DNA of 64,000 bases from Anaerobacillus sp. CMMVII (GCF_025377685.1 NZ_JACEHK010000008.1:186001-250000); one strand, 5' to 3'. Counted from the first letter of the stretch, positions 18,935 through 27,981 are shown. Notes: generated by a model from the letters alone, not told the origin. Numbers and translations: made by a program.

Positions 18935-20260
18935 GATACGCTTTAACATTGTTGGGCGTAGCGTAAGGGGTATGCCGATCTTGTGGCAGACAGTTACATA
19001 GTGCATTAAGGTTAGTAAAACAACACCGGTGTTCATGCCAATAATAATTCCATGCATTTGCAAGCTTGCCATTGAGCCTAGATAATACATTAGCAAGAAG
19101 GAGATAAATGTTGACCAGACGGCGTGCATTAAGGCATCCTTAACAAGTCCTAACCCGATTAAGTACGCTTGAAGTGGAATGACAAAGTAATGAAATAAAA
19201 AGTATGGAACCAACAGCTGTAAATAAACGACAGCAGGAGAATTTTTAAAAAATAGTCCTGTTAACGGTTCTGCAAAAAAGTAAAAAATGAAGGCTGCAGG
19301 TAGGCCGTATCCGAACGTGAGCTTCATTACTTTTACAAGCAGCTGTTGCAGCTTTTGATAATCATTTTTCGCATAAGCTTCAGCAACGGTTGGGATTAAA
19401 ACGATTAATAACGAATGGGCAATAAATGCCGGGAAAAAACCAATTGAAAACGCGACGCCAGCCAGTTTTCCAAATTGAGCAGTGGCCATAGCCTCTGTAA
19501 GTCCAGCATTTACAAGGGCTGCTTTAATTAAAAATGGCTTTATGGCAAATGTAACTGAATGAAATATTCGTACGCCCGTCATCGGAAGTGAAACAGCCAA
19601 CAGTCCATTTCTAACAGTTTTTCCATCAAGGGAAGCATGATCATCATATTTCTCAGATTTTAATTGAATAAAGAACATTGTTGCCATATAAGCAAATACT
19701 ACAAATTCACTTGCAATTAAAGTACATAAAGCAACCAAGAGAGCAAGCTCGTGCTCAAATTCAAATAGTTGGTAGACGATAACAAGTAACAGTAATTGCA
19801 TCGCTCTTCGTAAAAAATTCGAAATGGCGATTTTCCCCATCTGTTGTGAACCCATAAAATAGCCTCGAAATACTGAAGAAAAGGATATAATTGGGATTAG
19901 AATATAAACGAGTAATCGCACGTATGGATGATACTGATCAAAGACAGAAATATGTGGAACGAGAATTAACGAAGCTACTAAGAAAATGATGGCTATGATC
20001 GTCGCGATCCCTAATGCTTGAAGTAACATACTGCGATGAAATCGTTTTTCCTTTTCTGCGACAAACTTTGAAATAGAAATAGGAAGCTCCATACTTGCTA
20101 GTACTGCGATTAACATAACGGTTGGTAGGATGGACATATATAATCCTAATCCTTTTTCGCCAAGCTCTCTGGCTAAGACGATATTGATCACTAATTCAAG
20201 ACTTTCTCCTATAAAAGCAGCAATTGCTAGTAATATAACTCCTCTGAAAAACAACTTCAT
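18932..20260 (-). CDS. flippase of the MOP superfamily (SpoVB/polysaccharide type)
   Basis: About 442 residues with 12-14 helices. The first helix region ESLELVINIVLARELGEKGL and the later segments RGYFMGSQQMGKIAISNFLR and AFIAHSLLIVLIPTVAEAYA are typical of polysaccharide/lipid flippases of the MviN-PST-MATE superfamily. ATG 20260 follows AGGAG at a spacing of 9. In Bacillus such proteins move lipid-linked sugars across the membrane for envelope or spore cortex synthesis; the specific cargo is not evident. Confidence 0.8.
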   Translation of the reverse strand: MKLFFRGVILLAIAAFIGESLELVINIVLARELGEKGLGLYMSILPTVMLIAVLASMELPISISKFVAEKEKRFHRSMLLQALGIATIIAIIFLVASLILVPHISVFDQYHPYVRLLVYILIPIISFSSVFRGYFMGSQQMGKIAISNFLRRAMQLLLLVIVYQLFEFEHELALLVALCTLIASEFVVFAYMATMFFIQLKSEKYDDHASLDGKTVRNGLLAVSLPMTGVRIFHSVTFAIKPFLIKAALVNAGLTEAMATAQFGKLAGVAFSIGFFPAFIAHSLLIVLIPTVAEAYAKNDYQKLQQLLVKVMKLTFGYGLPAAFIFYFFAEPLTGLFFKNSPAVVYLQLLVPYFLFHYFVIPLQAYLIGLGLVKDALMHAVWSTFISFLLMYYLGSMASLQMHGIIIGMNTGVVLLTLMHYVTVCHKIGIPLTLRPTMLKRI

Positions 20261-20348
20261 ACGACCGTCTCCTAACAAAACCAAAAGTTTACTTAAAGAG
20301 TATGAGACAAGTCTCGAGAATATGTGTGCTTGTAATATATTACCCTTA

Positions 20349-20518
20349 TGAATGAAAATTCAAATTGTTAGCTTATATTTTCAGTATTCGTCCTTGGTAT
20401 AATTATGAAATTGATATTGAACCTCTTTACCACCCTTTTTTGTGGCAACTGGTAACGGGCCATATGAAGTTACGTACACCTTTACTAAGGAAAAAGCGAC
20501 TTTGTCATTATTAAGATG
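20349..20518 (+). pseudogene. possible small basic protein of 55 residues, frameshifted
   Basis: A reading of 47 codons is open to a stop at 20518, with protein-like content: YIFSIRPWYNYEIDIEPLYH, then a basic tail LRTPLLRKKRLCHY. With one extra A at 20362-20364 it joins an ATG at 20349. No good ribosome binding site is seen, which is the main weakness. A strong terminator begins directly after the stop, which supports a transcribed gene. No family is recognised. Confidence 0.35.
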
Positions 20519-20556
20519 AAAGCATTCTCTTTGTAGGAATGCTTATTTTTTTCTGT
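20518..20556 (+). terminator. rho-independent terminator
   Basis: AAGCATTC and GAATGCTT around TCTTTGTAG, followed by ATTTTTTT. Confidence 0.85.
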
Positions 20557-20640
20557 TTAAATGGGATTAAATGGTATAATATAACTCTAAAAACAAAAGA
20601 GTTCTTGGTATTGATAACTATAGAAAGGGAACGAACGAGT

Positions 20641-20855
20641 ATGAAGAAGACGTTAATGATCCTTGTGATACTTTATTTGTTTTGGTCATTTTTATTTCCA
20701 ACTAGCTGGACGGAAGGGATCGCTGTAACTTAGGCATGAAATCTCATCATTTTGAACATAAATTTTCGGTATTATTTACGATTAGCTTTCTTATCTGGTC
20801 ACTAGTGTTATTTCTAAAAATCACTTACAAAACATGGGCGAAAAAGAATTTCTAG
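20641..20855 (+). pseudogene. small two-helix membrane protein, frameshifted
   Basis: ATG 20641 follows a GAAAGGGA site. Helix 1 is TLMILVILYLFWSFLF. The first frame stops after AVT. One extra T at 20730 continues LGMKSHHFEHKFSVLFTISF and LIWSLVLFLKITYKTW to a stop at 20855, giving a 71-residue protein with two membrane segments. Family not recognised. Confidence 0.55.
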
Positions 20856-21012
20856 TCATACCTTTTCTTCTGAAGTTGACCAACATTCTGTGTGTTAACA
20901 ATTACTTTACAAGAAAACCATACCCGATTTCCTTTAGTTGGTAAAAAGTGAAACTTCTTCATGAAGTGATCGTAAATAGAAATAACAAATTACTGAATTG
21001 GAGGAGTTAACT

Positions 21013-21218
21013 ATGAAACAAAAAGGGTGTATTAAATGCGGTGGAACTGAGGCAGCAACAAAGAAATTGCTACGACAGGAACTGGGCTATCTAAAATGTT
21101 CGACATTCAACATAATAAATTCCTAGTTGTTTATTGTAAAAATTGTGGGTATTCGGAGTTATATAATAAACAAGCGTCTACGGCTTCAAATGTTATTGAT
21201 TTCTTTTTTGGAGGATAA
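21013..21218 (+). pseudogene. zinc-ribbon nucleic-acid-binding protein (COG3478 type), frameshifted
   Basis: ATG 21013 lies behind GGAGG. It begins MKQKGCIKCGGTEAAT with the first CxxC knuckle. After a missing A at 21060-21062 it continues EIATTGTGLSKMFDIQHNKF and LVVYCKNCGYSELYN with the second CxxC knuckle, then ASNVIDFFFGG. The restored protein of 68 residues matches the short predicted nucleic-acid-binding zinc-ribbon proteins common in Firmicutes. The biological role is unknown. Confidence 0.75.
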
Positions 21219-21225
21219 AACAGTT

Positions 21226-21256
21226 GGATCTCTTCGATCGAAGAGATCTTTTCATT
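21226..21256 (+). terminator. rho-independent terminator
   Basis: GATCTCTTCGATCGAAGAGATC is a perfect hairpin with a TTTTC tail, directly after the zinc-ribbon gene. The ribosome binding site of the next gene begins at its end. Confidence 0.75.
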
Positions 21257-21271
21257 ATAGGAGGTATGTTG

Positions 21272-21886
21272 GTGGAAACGGAATTACTAAAAGTGTTTGA
21301 TGACAATCGCAATGTGATAGGAGAAGCCTCGCGAAAAGATGTTCATCATAAAGGTTATTGGCATGAAACATTTCATTGTTGGCTAACGAAAAAAGAAGCC
21401 GGAATTGATTATATTTATTTTCAACTTCGTAGTGAACAAAAGAAAGATTATCCGAACCTTTTAGACATAACAGCAGCAGGTCATTTACTAGCACATGAAA
21501 CTGTTGTCGATGGTATTAGGGAAGTAAAGGAAGAACTAGGTATAAATATTTCCTTTGATAATCTGATTCCATTAGGTGTTATTGCCTATAGTATGAGAAC
21601 TGAAGCAATTGTTGATAACGAACTAGCAAATGTATTTTTACTGAAATATAAAGGTAGTTTCAAAGAGTTTCACTTGCAAAAAGAAGAAGTATCGGGAGTT
21701 TTCAGGGCAAGGTTTTCAGAATTCAGTGATTTGATTTTTGGTAAAATAGAAGAAATTGTAGTTGAAGGTTTTATGATTGGTAAACAACCTAGCATAGTTA
21801 AGGAAGATGTTGGCATGTATCGTTTTGTGCCTCATCAGAAAGAGTTTTACCAAGAAATCATTAGATTAATTGAAAAAGAATTGTAG
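21272..21886 (+). CDS. NUDIX hydrolase, isopentenyl-diphosphate isomerase-like
   Basis: 204 residues. The NUDIX box is GHLLAHETVVDGIREVKEEL (G at about residue 70, then the REVKEELG helix), which binds metal and hydrolyses nucleoside-diphosphate-linked compounds. The N-terminus LLKVFDDNRNVIGEASRKDV with DVHHKGYWHETFHCW matches the IPP-isomerase-like branch of the superfamily. GTG 21272 fits 7-8 nt behind GGAGGT; the nearby ATG is too close. True isomerase activity is uncertain, since these Bacillus proteins are usually annotated only as NUDIX. Confidence 0.82.
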   Translation: METELLKVFDDNRNVIGEASRKDVHHKGYWHETFHCWLTKKEAGIDYIYFQLRSEQKKDYPNLLDITAAGHLLAHETVVDGIREVKEELGINISFDNLIPLGVIAYSMRTEAIVDNELANVFLLKYKGSFKEFHLQKEEVSGVFRARFSEFSDLIFGKIEEIVVEGFMIGKQPSIVKEDVGMYRFVPHQKEFYQEIIRLIEKEL

Positions 21887-21895
21887 TGTTTCTTT

Positions 21896-22143
21896 GAAAG
21901 ATAAGAATGTATAACCGTTTTGAGTAGTTATTGTCTAGCTCCAGCGCCCAGCCCCTCGAGGTCAAATAACCTGCCAGTTAAAAAGTGAAAAGGCCCACTT
22001 TTTACTGTCAGAACATTTGCTTGTCGCTGCTCCTGCGATTACTCGTCGCAAAGCAGAGAAGTACCCCGAGGAAGTTACTTGGCTACCCAAAGAAAAAGCA
22101 CACTGCGCTTTTTCCCAGGGCGCTTGCACTTTTCTTGAAAAGT
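21896..22143 (+). repeat. CTCGAG repeat (family B), copy 1
   Basis: It begins AAAGATAAGAATGTATAA, then TTGTCTAGCTCCAGCGCCCA and CCCCTCGAGGTCAAATAA. It contains a hairpin (AAAGTG...CACTTTTTA) and GAACATTTGCTTGTCG, and ends AGGGCGCTTGCACTTTTCTT. The same blocks recur at 41.7 kb and, reversed, at 0.46-0.81 kb. The ribosome binding site of the next gene starts right at its end, so part of that gene's leader comes from the repeat. Confidence 0.75.
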
Positions 22144-22157
22144 ATGAGGTGATCGCA

Positions 22158-22883
22158 GTGGCGGAATTAAAAAGATTAAATCCAATTGAAGCGGCTGAAA
22201 AATTTATTGTGAAGTATTTTCCACAATGTGATGGAGCAATTTTAGCCGGTAGTGTCGTGAAGGGTGATTGGACGCCTACTTCAGACCTTGATATTATTAT
22301 CTTTGATAAAAAACAACCTACCGCCTACCGGGAGTCGCTAGTCGAATTTGGGTGGGCGATCGAAGTATTTGTACATAATTTTCGTTCATATCAAAGTTTT
22401 TTTATAACTGATTGTGAGCGAGCAAGGCCATCATTACCGAGAATGGTTTTAGAAGGTATTAGTTTGAGAAACAACGCGATCGTAAAAAAAGCAAAAGCAG
22501 AGGCGAAAGCGCTCTTAGAAAAGGGACCAGAAAAATGGTCCCATCAGACACTAAAAACGAAACAATACTTTATCACAGATGCATTAGAGGATTTTATCGG
22601 TGTATCAAATAGAGCCGAGGAAGTTATGATTGCCAACACATTAGTTGAGTTAGCCAGTGAATTTGTATTAAGGACAAATGGTCGCTGGATAGGTGCTTCG
22701 AAATGGTTGATTCGTGAATTAAATCATTATGATGAACGATTTGCTAAGCGCTTTTTTGAAGCATTTGATGACTTTTACCGAACAGGAACCAAAGAAAAAG
22801 TTATTGAATTAGTTGACGAAGTCTTAGAACCCTATGGGGGGAGATTTTTTGCGGGCTACTCATTAGGGAAGTCACAAAAGTAG
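22158..22883 (+). CDS. nucleotidyltransferase-domain protein
   Basis: About 241 residues with the Pol-beta nucleotidyltransferase fold. The catalytic motif is GSVVKGDWTPTSDLDIIIFD (GS then DLD), followed by a helical C-terminal domain with VIELVDEVLEPYGGRFFAGY. Such proteins transfer NMP to antibiotics, proteins or RNA; the substrate is unknown. GTG 22158 behind GAGGTGAT is preferred. The frame stays open upstream into repeat B, which is probably chance. No partner antitoxin-like gene is adjacent. Confidence 0.75.
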   Translation: MAELKRLNPIEAAEKFIVKYFPQCDGAILAGSVVKGDWTPTSDLDIIIFDKKQPTAYRESLVEFGWAIEVFVHNFRSYQSFFITDCERARPSLPRMVLEGISLRNNAIVKKAKAEAKALLEKGPEKWSHQTLKTKQYFITDALEDFIGVSNRAEEVMIANTLVELASEFVLRTNGRWIGASKWLIRELNHYDERFAKRFFEAFDDFYRTGTKEKVIELVDEVLEPYGGRFFAGYSLGKSQK

Positions 22884-22924
22884 GATTGGTTTTCAAGCAT
22901 TTTCTTTTTGAATTATCGAAAAGT

Positions 22925-23026
22925 ACGCTTTGCGTGAAGCTTTTGAGAATAAATAAGCGGACAAAGAAATTTGTACCAAAAGCTTATTTTTTCTCAAAAG
23001 ACGACCTAAAAGCAACAAAGTTTACG
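22925..23026 (-). repeat. family R repeat, truncated reverse copy
   Basis: Reverse complement of the left two-thirds of an R repeat: CGTAAACTTTGTTGCTTTTA, GGTCGTC, hairpin 1 (TTTTGAGAAAAAATAAGC/GCTTATTTATTCTCAAAA) and half of hairpin 2. Hairpin 3 and the right end are missing. Confidence 0.75.
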
Positions 23027-23251
23027 ATAACAGAATAATATTAATTAATGAAGCTATTGGCCCCTGGGACCTTGATATATTACTAGATAATTTAAACGAA
23101 ACAATCTTAGAGAGAACAAGCTTTGCTAAAATAGCAAAGTGGACGTTTGTAATTATCGTAATTTTCGAAAATTAGCTACTTACAAATAGTCGAAGAATAT
23201 AGGATAATGTGAATATATAAAAGATGTATATCATAAAAGTGAGGAACAAGA

Positions 23252-24184
23252 ATGAAAAGGAACTACGATAGACTATTCGGGATTATTCTCGTACTTTCTG
23301 CCGCTATTTTTTGGGGTGTTTCAGGAACGGTTGCCCAGTATTTATTTCAAGACCATGGTGTAACTGTAGCATGGCTAGTTGTGATTAGATTACTAGTGGC
23401 TGGTGTTCTTATTTTAAGTTTTTCAGTCGTAAAGAAGGATAAAAAAGTTTGGTCAATTTGGCAACAGAATTGGTTTAGTCTACTCTGTTTTGGACTATTG
23501 GGTTTACTAGCTGTGCAGTATACATATTTTGCGGCCATTGAAGCTTCAAATGCAGCAACTGCGACATTATTACAATATTTAGCACCAGGTATGATTGTTC
23601 TTTTTGTAGCAATGAAGCTAAAGAGTTTACCGACAAGAACACAGGTATTGGGAATTATTCTTGCTTTAGTTGGAACGTTTCTCCTAGTTACACATGGCAA
23701 TTTTCGTGAGCTATCGATAACTAGCGCGGCGCTTTTCTGGGGGCTTGCATCAGCATTTGCTTTAGCATTCTATACCTTACAACCAATTAAACTATTAAAA
23801 CAGTATGGTTCTTTTGTAGTCGTCGGCTGGGGTATGATTGTGGGTGGAATTGGGATGAGCTTTATTCATCCGCCTTGGAAAGTGCAAGCTTCGTTCTCAT
23901 TATCATCCGTAATGGCGATCATCTTTGTGATTATTTTTGGAACGTTACTAGCGTTTGTTTGCTATTTAGAAAGCTTAAAGTACCTGAAAGCGACAGAGGC
24001 TAGCCTACTTGCCTGTGCTGAGCCATTATCAGCTGCTGTTTTGGCTGTCATCTGGCTCAAAGTCCCGTTTGGCATTTCTGAATGGATAGGAGCCTTCTGT
24101 ATTATGGCGACCATTGTTATTTTATCGCAAGTAAAAAAAGAGAAGCAAATTCCATCTATCATAAAGGAGCGAAAAAGAGCATGA
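23252..24184 (+). CDS. EamA/DMT family transporter
   Basis: 310 residues with ten predicted helices in two EamA repeats (about 10-145 and 155-295). Typical motifs are SAAIFWGVSGTVAQYLF and LGLLAVQYTYFAAIEASNA in the first repeat and EASLLACAEPLSAAVLAV in the second. Members export or import amino acids and related metabolites. The stop overlaps the ATG of the next gene (ATGA), a carbamoylase, suggesting that the transporter moves the substrate or product of that enzyme. Confidence 0.85.
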   Translation: MKRNYDRLFGIILVLSAAIFWGVSGTVAQYLFQDHGVTVAWLVVIRLLVAGVLILSFSVVKKDKKVWSIWQQNWFSLLCFGLLGLLAVQYTYFAAIEASNAATATLLQYLAPGMIVLFVAMKLKSLPTRTQVLGIILALVGTFLLVTHGNFRELSITSAALFWGLASAFALAFYTLQPIKLLKQYGSFVVVGWGMIVGGIGMSFIHPPWKVQASFSLSSVMAIIFVIIFGTLLAFVCYLESLKYLKATEASLLACAEPLSAAVLAVIWLKVPFGISEWIGAFCIMATIVILSQVKKEKQIPSIIKERKRA

Positions 24185-25482
24185 ATGAGTTTGCTAACAA
24201 TTTTTTCGAAAAATTAATGCAAGATTTTGACTCTAGATTAAATCATTCTGGTATTGATGGGAAACGATTAGCTAATCGTTTAGCCCTTCTTTCTGAGATT
24301 GGCGTAACAAGTGAAAATGGTTCAAATAGAATGGGGTTTTCAAAAGAAGAACGCCAAGCAAAAGAACTAGTGAAATCCTGGATGCAGGAAGCTGGTTTAG
24401 TCGTTCGAGAGGACGGAGCTGGCAATGTATTCGGTAGATTGAAAGGGAAGGACAGTACTGCTCCCGCAATCCTTTCGGGTTCACATGTTGATTCTGTTCC
24501 AAATGGCGGTCATTTTGATGGTCCGCTTGGGGTGTTAGTTGCCCTTGAAGTGGCAGAAGCATGGAACGAAACAGGGTTTCAACCAAGGAAGTCGTATGAG
24601 GTAGTTGTTTTCACGGATGAAGAAGGTGCACGCTTTAGTGGAGGATTCAGTGGCAGTGCCGCGATGATCGGTGATGTGAACGAGGAGGATCAGCTAAAGC
24701 TTAGGGATCTAAATGGGGACTCCTTTAAAACGGTAATTGAGGCAGACGGATTATCGGTTGCTGAGTATTTTAGCGCTAAACGTAATGTCAAAGAGGAAAT
24801 TGCAGCCTTTATTGAAGTTCATATTGAACAAGGAAAACAGCTAGAAAAGAAAAACCTTCCAGTTGGAGTTGTAACAGGAATTGCCGGACCGTGTTGGCTT
24901 GAGTTGTCCTTTCATGGGGAAGCAGGTCATGCAGGAAATACGCCAATGAATGACCGAAAAGATGCTTTGATTGCAGCAAGTATGTTCATTCATGAGTTAG
25001 AACGTTTTCCTAAGGAAGTAAGTCCGACGGCAGTTGCTACAGTTGGGCGTGTTCAGGTTTATCCAAATGGGATTAACGTGATTCCAGGAAAAGTAACTCT
25101 TACCGTTGATGTCCGTGATATTTTTAAGGAAACAAGAGACCTATTAGTTGAGGAAATAATCAAAATGGCCCAAGAAGTTGCTGAGCATCGAGGTGTTAGG
25201 ATAGAGGTTATTGAAAACCTTAGGATTGCTCCTGTTCTTATCCCTGTTCAAATGCAGGGGAAAATGATGAAAGCAGTTGAAGAGCACGGAGTAGAAGCTC
25301 ATTTATTACCTAGTGGTGCAGGACATGATTCAATGATTGTTGGACGGCATGTACCAACAGCGATGCTTTTTGTTAGAAGCAAGGACGGAATCAGTCACAA
25401 TCCTAAGGAGTGGTCATCATTAAATGATTGTGTAATGGCAGCTCATGTATTAAAAAGCGTTATTGAGGATTTAGCTGAATAA
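24181..25482 (+). CDS. M20 family N-carbamoyl amino acid / allantoate amidohydrolase
   Basis: 433-residue Zn-dependent amidohydrolase of the hydantoinase/carbamoylase branch of M20 peptidases (AllC/HyuC-like). Metal residues are visible: SGSHVDSVPNGGHFDGPLGV, TDEEGARFSGGFSGSAAM and EVHIEQGKQLE. The dimerisation domain has GEAGHAGNTPMNDRKDALIA, and the last His region is LLPSGAGHDSMIVG. It hydrolyses an N-carbamoyl group to release ammonia, CO2 and an amino acid. ATG 24181 follows AAAGGAGCG and overlaps the transporter stop. Which carbamoyl compound is used is not evident; no hydantoinase lies nearby. Confidence 0.87.
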   Translation: MNEFANNFFEKLMQDFDSRLNHSGIDGKRLANRLALLSEIGVTSENGSNRMGFSKEERQAKELVKSWMQEAGLVVREDGAGNVFGRLKGKDSTAPAILSGSHVDSVPNGGHFDGPLGVLVALEVAEAWNETGFQPRKSYEVVVFTDEEGARFSGGFSGSAAMIGDVNEEDQLKLRDLNGDSFKTVIEADGLSVAEYFSAKRNVKEEIAAFIEVHIEQGKQLEKKNLPVGVVTGIAGPCWLELSFHGEAGHAGNTPMNDRKDALIAASMFIHELERFPKEVSPTAVATVGRVQVYPNGINVIPGKVTLTVDVRDIFKETRDLLVEEIIKMAQEVAEHRGVRIEVIENLRIAPVLIPVQMQGKMMKAVEEHGVEAHLLPSGAGHDSMIVGRHVPTAMLFVRSKDGISHNPKEWSSLNDCVMAAHVLKSVIEDLAE

Positions 25483-25485
25483 AGA

Positions 25486-25520
25486 GAAACCCGTTTCCGT
25501 AATGAGAAACGGGTTTTCTT
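25486..25520 (+). terminator. rho-independent terminator of the transporter-carbamoylase operon
   Basis: AAACCCGTTTC and GAAACGGGTTT around CGTAATGA, followed by a T-rich end. Confidence 0.9.
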
Positions 25521-25816
25521 CAAAGAAACGATGTCTGGATTTCTCTCTTTTATATTAGGTTGCTGGCATGAACGCTACTTTAATCCAACTCCCATTAATC
25601 GGACTAATTGTTGGACCTTAGGTAAAACGGTTAAAAACTTCTTCTAACTTGTTCTATAGCTTGACGTATCTACGCCAGTAATGATCTATAGTTGAAGCCT
25701 AGTGATGAAATTTACACTGTCGGAGTTGCTCATTCTACACTTATGGGAATATTCATAAACTTCATTACTAGACTTAGTTAGCTAGACACAATGTAAATTG
25801 AGGAGTGAATTAGAAA
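25521..25816. other. gene-free stretch, no clear feature
   Basis: No coding frame is supported here. CTAGTGATGAA (about 25700) and TTCATTACTAG (about 25764) form a distant inverted repeat with one mismatch, possibly a leader structure of the next gene. A ribosome binding site (TTGAGGAGTG) precedes 25817. Confidence 0.3.
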
Positions 25817-26509
25817 ATGAGACAAATCATTGCACTTGGTGGTGGTGGCTTTTCTATGGAGCCAGATAACCCATTATTAGACTCGTACATATTAAAACAA
25901 GCAAATAAAACAAACCCTAAAGTATGCTTTATCCCTACCGCAAGTGGAGATGCCGAAAACTATATTACAAGATTTTATGACTTTTTTAATGAACAAACTT
26001 GTCAACCATCACATTTATCTTTATTCAGGCCACCGACAAGGGATTTAGAAGCCTTTGTTTTAGATAAAGATATCATCTATGTTGGTGGTGGTAACACGAA
26101 AAATTTATTGGTTTTGTGGAAAGAATGGGGTTTAGATGAAATTCTAAGGAAAGCCTGGGATCATGGAATTGTTTTAGCAGGAATAAGCGCTGGTTCAATT
26201 TGTTGGTTTGAAGAAGGAGTTACGGACTCGTATGGCGATAAACTTGAGCCATTAACATGCTTAGGTTTCCTGCAAGGAAGTAATTGTCCCCATTATGATG
26301 GTGAACTTGATAGAAGACCTGCCTATCAAAATCTTGTTGGTTCTAAACAAATACAATCTGGGATTGCTTCAGATGATGGGGTAGCCCTTCATTACATTGA
26401 GCAGGAACTAACTAAAATCGTTAGCTCAAGACCATCCGCAAAGGCGTACAGAGTTTCGATTGATAACGGTCTAAAAGAGGCTGAACTGGAAACAGAATTT
26501 TTAGGCTAG
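25817..26509 (+). CDS. pepE: peptidase E (S51 family)
   Basis: 230-residue cytoplasmic serine peptidase of the class I glutamine-amidotransferase-like fold, which releases N-terminal Asp from dipeptides. It begins RQIIALGGGGFSMEPDN, has YVGGGNTKNLLVLWKEWGLD and the nucleophile elbow GISAGSICWFEEG. The catalytic His is likely in SNCPHYDGELDRR. This matches YgaJ-type PepE of Bacillus in length and motifs. Confidence 0.88.
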   Translation: MRQIIALGGGGFSMEPDNPLLDSYILKQANKTNPKVCFIPTASGDAENYITRFYDFFNEQTCQPSHLSLFRPPTRDLEAFVLDKDIIYVGGGNTKNLLVLWKEWGLDEILRKAWDHGIVLAGISAGSICWFEEGVTDSYGDKLEPLTCLGFLQGSNCPHYDGELDRRPAYQNLVGSKQIQSGIASDDGVALHYIEQELTKIVSSRPSAKAYRVSIDNGLKEAELETEFLG

Positions 26510-26512
26510 CAG

Positions 26513-26776
26513 TATCATTACAACCAGGGCAATGAACAATTTTCAAAAGAAACTCTTTTAAAACCATATAGATGCTATACTTTGTACTCTAAAATGCAGC
26601 AGTTGCACCACGGTGTAGGAAGACTTTTGTTAGAACAAATTATTGACCAAGCCAAAGATAATTATGAAATTTTAGTGCTGCATACAGACACAGTTTCAGC
26701 TAATATTTTTAATACATCATTGGGATTTATAAAAGAAGCCAAATATCCAAACTCGTCACATTGGTTAGCCGTGTAA
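26513..26776 (+). pseudogene. remnant of a GNAT acetyltransferase
   Basis: The frame after the pepE stop encodes the acetyl-CoA half of a GNAT protein: GVGRLLLEQIIDQAKDNYEI, then HTDTVSANIFNTSLGF. The N-terminal half is missing, and the region before GVGRL is degenerate. No start codon with a ribosome binding site is seen. Unlike the other damaged genes in the window, this is a true truncation. Confidence 0.65.
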
Positions 26777-26950
26777 TACAAAACACATCCCCCATAAAAA
26801 ATAGGCCAGCAAAAAAAGTTTTTCAATGCAGTTAGGCATTTTTAGAACTTTTCTAGCTAGTCTTTTTTTTGAACAAAAGTTACAATTGACAAAATATACT
26901 AATTTGTTTTAAAATTTTAAAAAGTATAAAAACAAAAAGGGGAGTGGAGA

Positions 26951-27448
26951 GTGGCGATATTAAAAAGTGAAGTATGGATAAAGAGACTCCTAGCTAAACA
27001 ATATCGAGCGGGTATTCGGTCAAGATTTTTTGCATTTATTTACGACATGTTTTGCTTATATTTCGTCTGGGTATTTGTGGGGATATTTACTTCTGCATGG
27101 ATGGTCCTTTCATCAGACGCACCTTTAGACTATAATTTATTAGAGGTTCGGGACTACATATTACAGTACGAAGCTCATCGCTTCTATATTAATATTGGCA
27201 TCCAACTGATTGCAGTGATTTTGTATATCTTTGTATTACCAATAGCTATTCTTGAGCACCGTACGTTAGGAATGATGCTCTTAGGAATTAAGTTTTTAGA
27301 TGAGAATGCAGATGAAATTACAACAAAAGTTTTTCTGAAAAGAGAAATATTGAAGTGGATCTTGTTTCCAGGATTTTTCCTATCTTTATCAAAAGAAAAA
27401 AGATCTACTGCTGATAAGCTTTCTGGCACGTATGTGACTTATTATTAA
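26951..27448 (+). CDS. RDD family membrane protein
   Basis: 165 residues. YRAGIRSRFFAFIYDMF holds the Arg-Asp motif of the RDD domain in the first helix. Two more helices include GIQLIAVILYIFVLPIAILE and the family motif HRTLGMMLLGIKFLDE. GTG 26951 follows GGGGAGTGGAG. The RDD function is undefined; some members take part in Na+/H+ or osmotic tolerance. Confidence 0.75.
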   Translation: MAILKSEVWIKRLLAKQYRAGIRSRFFAFIYDMFCLYFVWVFVGIFTSAWMVLSSDAPLDYNLLEVRDYILQYEAHRFYINIGIQLIAVILYIFVLPIAILEHRTLGMMLLGIKFLDENADEITTKVFLKREILKWILFPGFFLSLSKEKRSTADKLSGTYVTYY

Positions 27449-27467
27449 CTAACTTACTAAGTAGAAA

Positions 27468-27513
27468 AGCAGAGCCTGTTTGTCTTTTAAATCAGAGAAC
27501 AGGCTCTTTATTT
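27468..27513 (+). terminator. rho-independent terminator
   Basis: AGAGCCTGTT and AACAGGCTCTT around a 15-nt loop, followed by TATTTCG. Confidence 0.8.
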
Positions 27514-27554
27514 CGAAAAATTTTAGAAGACACTGTTTAAAGAGGTGATTTTTA

Positions 27555-27905
27555 ATGTTACACAAAATGGGGTTATCCGAAGAGCCATTTCAATCTATTA
27601 AGTCGGGAAAGAAGATCGTTGAAGTACGTTTAAACGACGACAAAAGAAGAAAAATTGAAGTAGGCGATACGATCGAGTTTCTAAAAGTACCTGAAGAAAA
27701 AGGAACGTTAACAGCGAAGGTTTTGCAACTAAGGACGTATGATACTTTCTTGAGTATGTATAAAGATATTCCATTTAGTGACTTCGATTGTGAAGGGTGG
27801 ACGATGGAAGAAATGATCAAAGGTACATATGAAATCTATACCCCAGAACAAGAAGAGAAATGGGGTACACTGGCAATTACTTTAGAGAAGATAACATTAG
27901 ATTAA
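27555..27905 (+). CDS. ASCH domain protein
   Basis: 116 residues. The N-terminus MLHKMGLSEEPFQSIKSGKK followed by VEVRLNDDKRRKIEVGDTIE matches the ASCH (PUA-like) fold, with the conserved E-x-R and the G-D-x-I strand. KVLQLRTYDTF and the C-terminal WGTLAITLEKI complete it. ASCH proteins are small, probably RNA-binding, and some are amidohydrolases acting on modified nucleosides. ATG 27555 follows AGAGGTGATT. Confidence 0.78.
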   Translation: MLHKMGLSEEPFQSIKSGKKIVEVRLNDDKRRKIEVGDTIEFLKVPEEKGTLTAKVLQLRTYDTFLSMYKDIPFSDFDCEGWTMEEMIKGTYEIYTPEQEEKWGTLAITLEKITLD

Positions 27906-27981
27906 ACAGAGCACATTATTAGTAACATATTAATTAATATGGGGGAAAGCTACATAACTAATTGAAAAAATAGGGCAGTGG

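Noticed and set aside
13794-20260. Genomic island or prophage in the accessory region
   Set aside because: No integrase, phage structural genes, tRNA attachment site or clear shift in composition was seen.
22017-22157. N-terminal extension of the nucleotidyltransferase
   Set aside because: The extra 47 codons fall in repeat B, are unlike the family, and a good ribosome binding site precedes GTG 22158.
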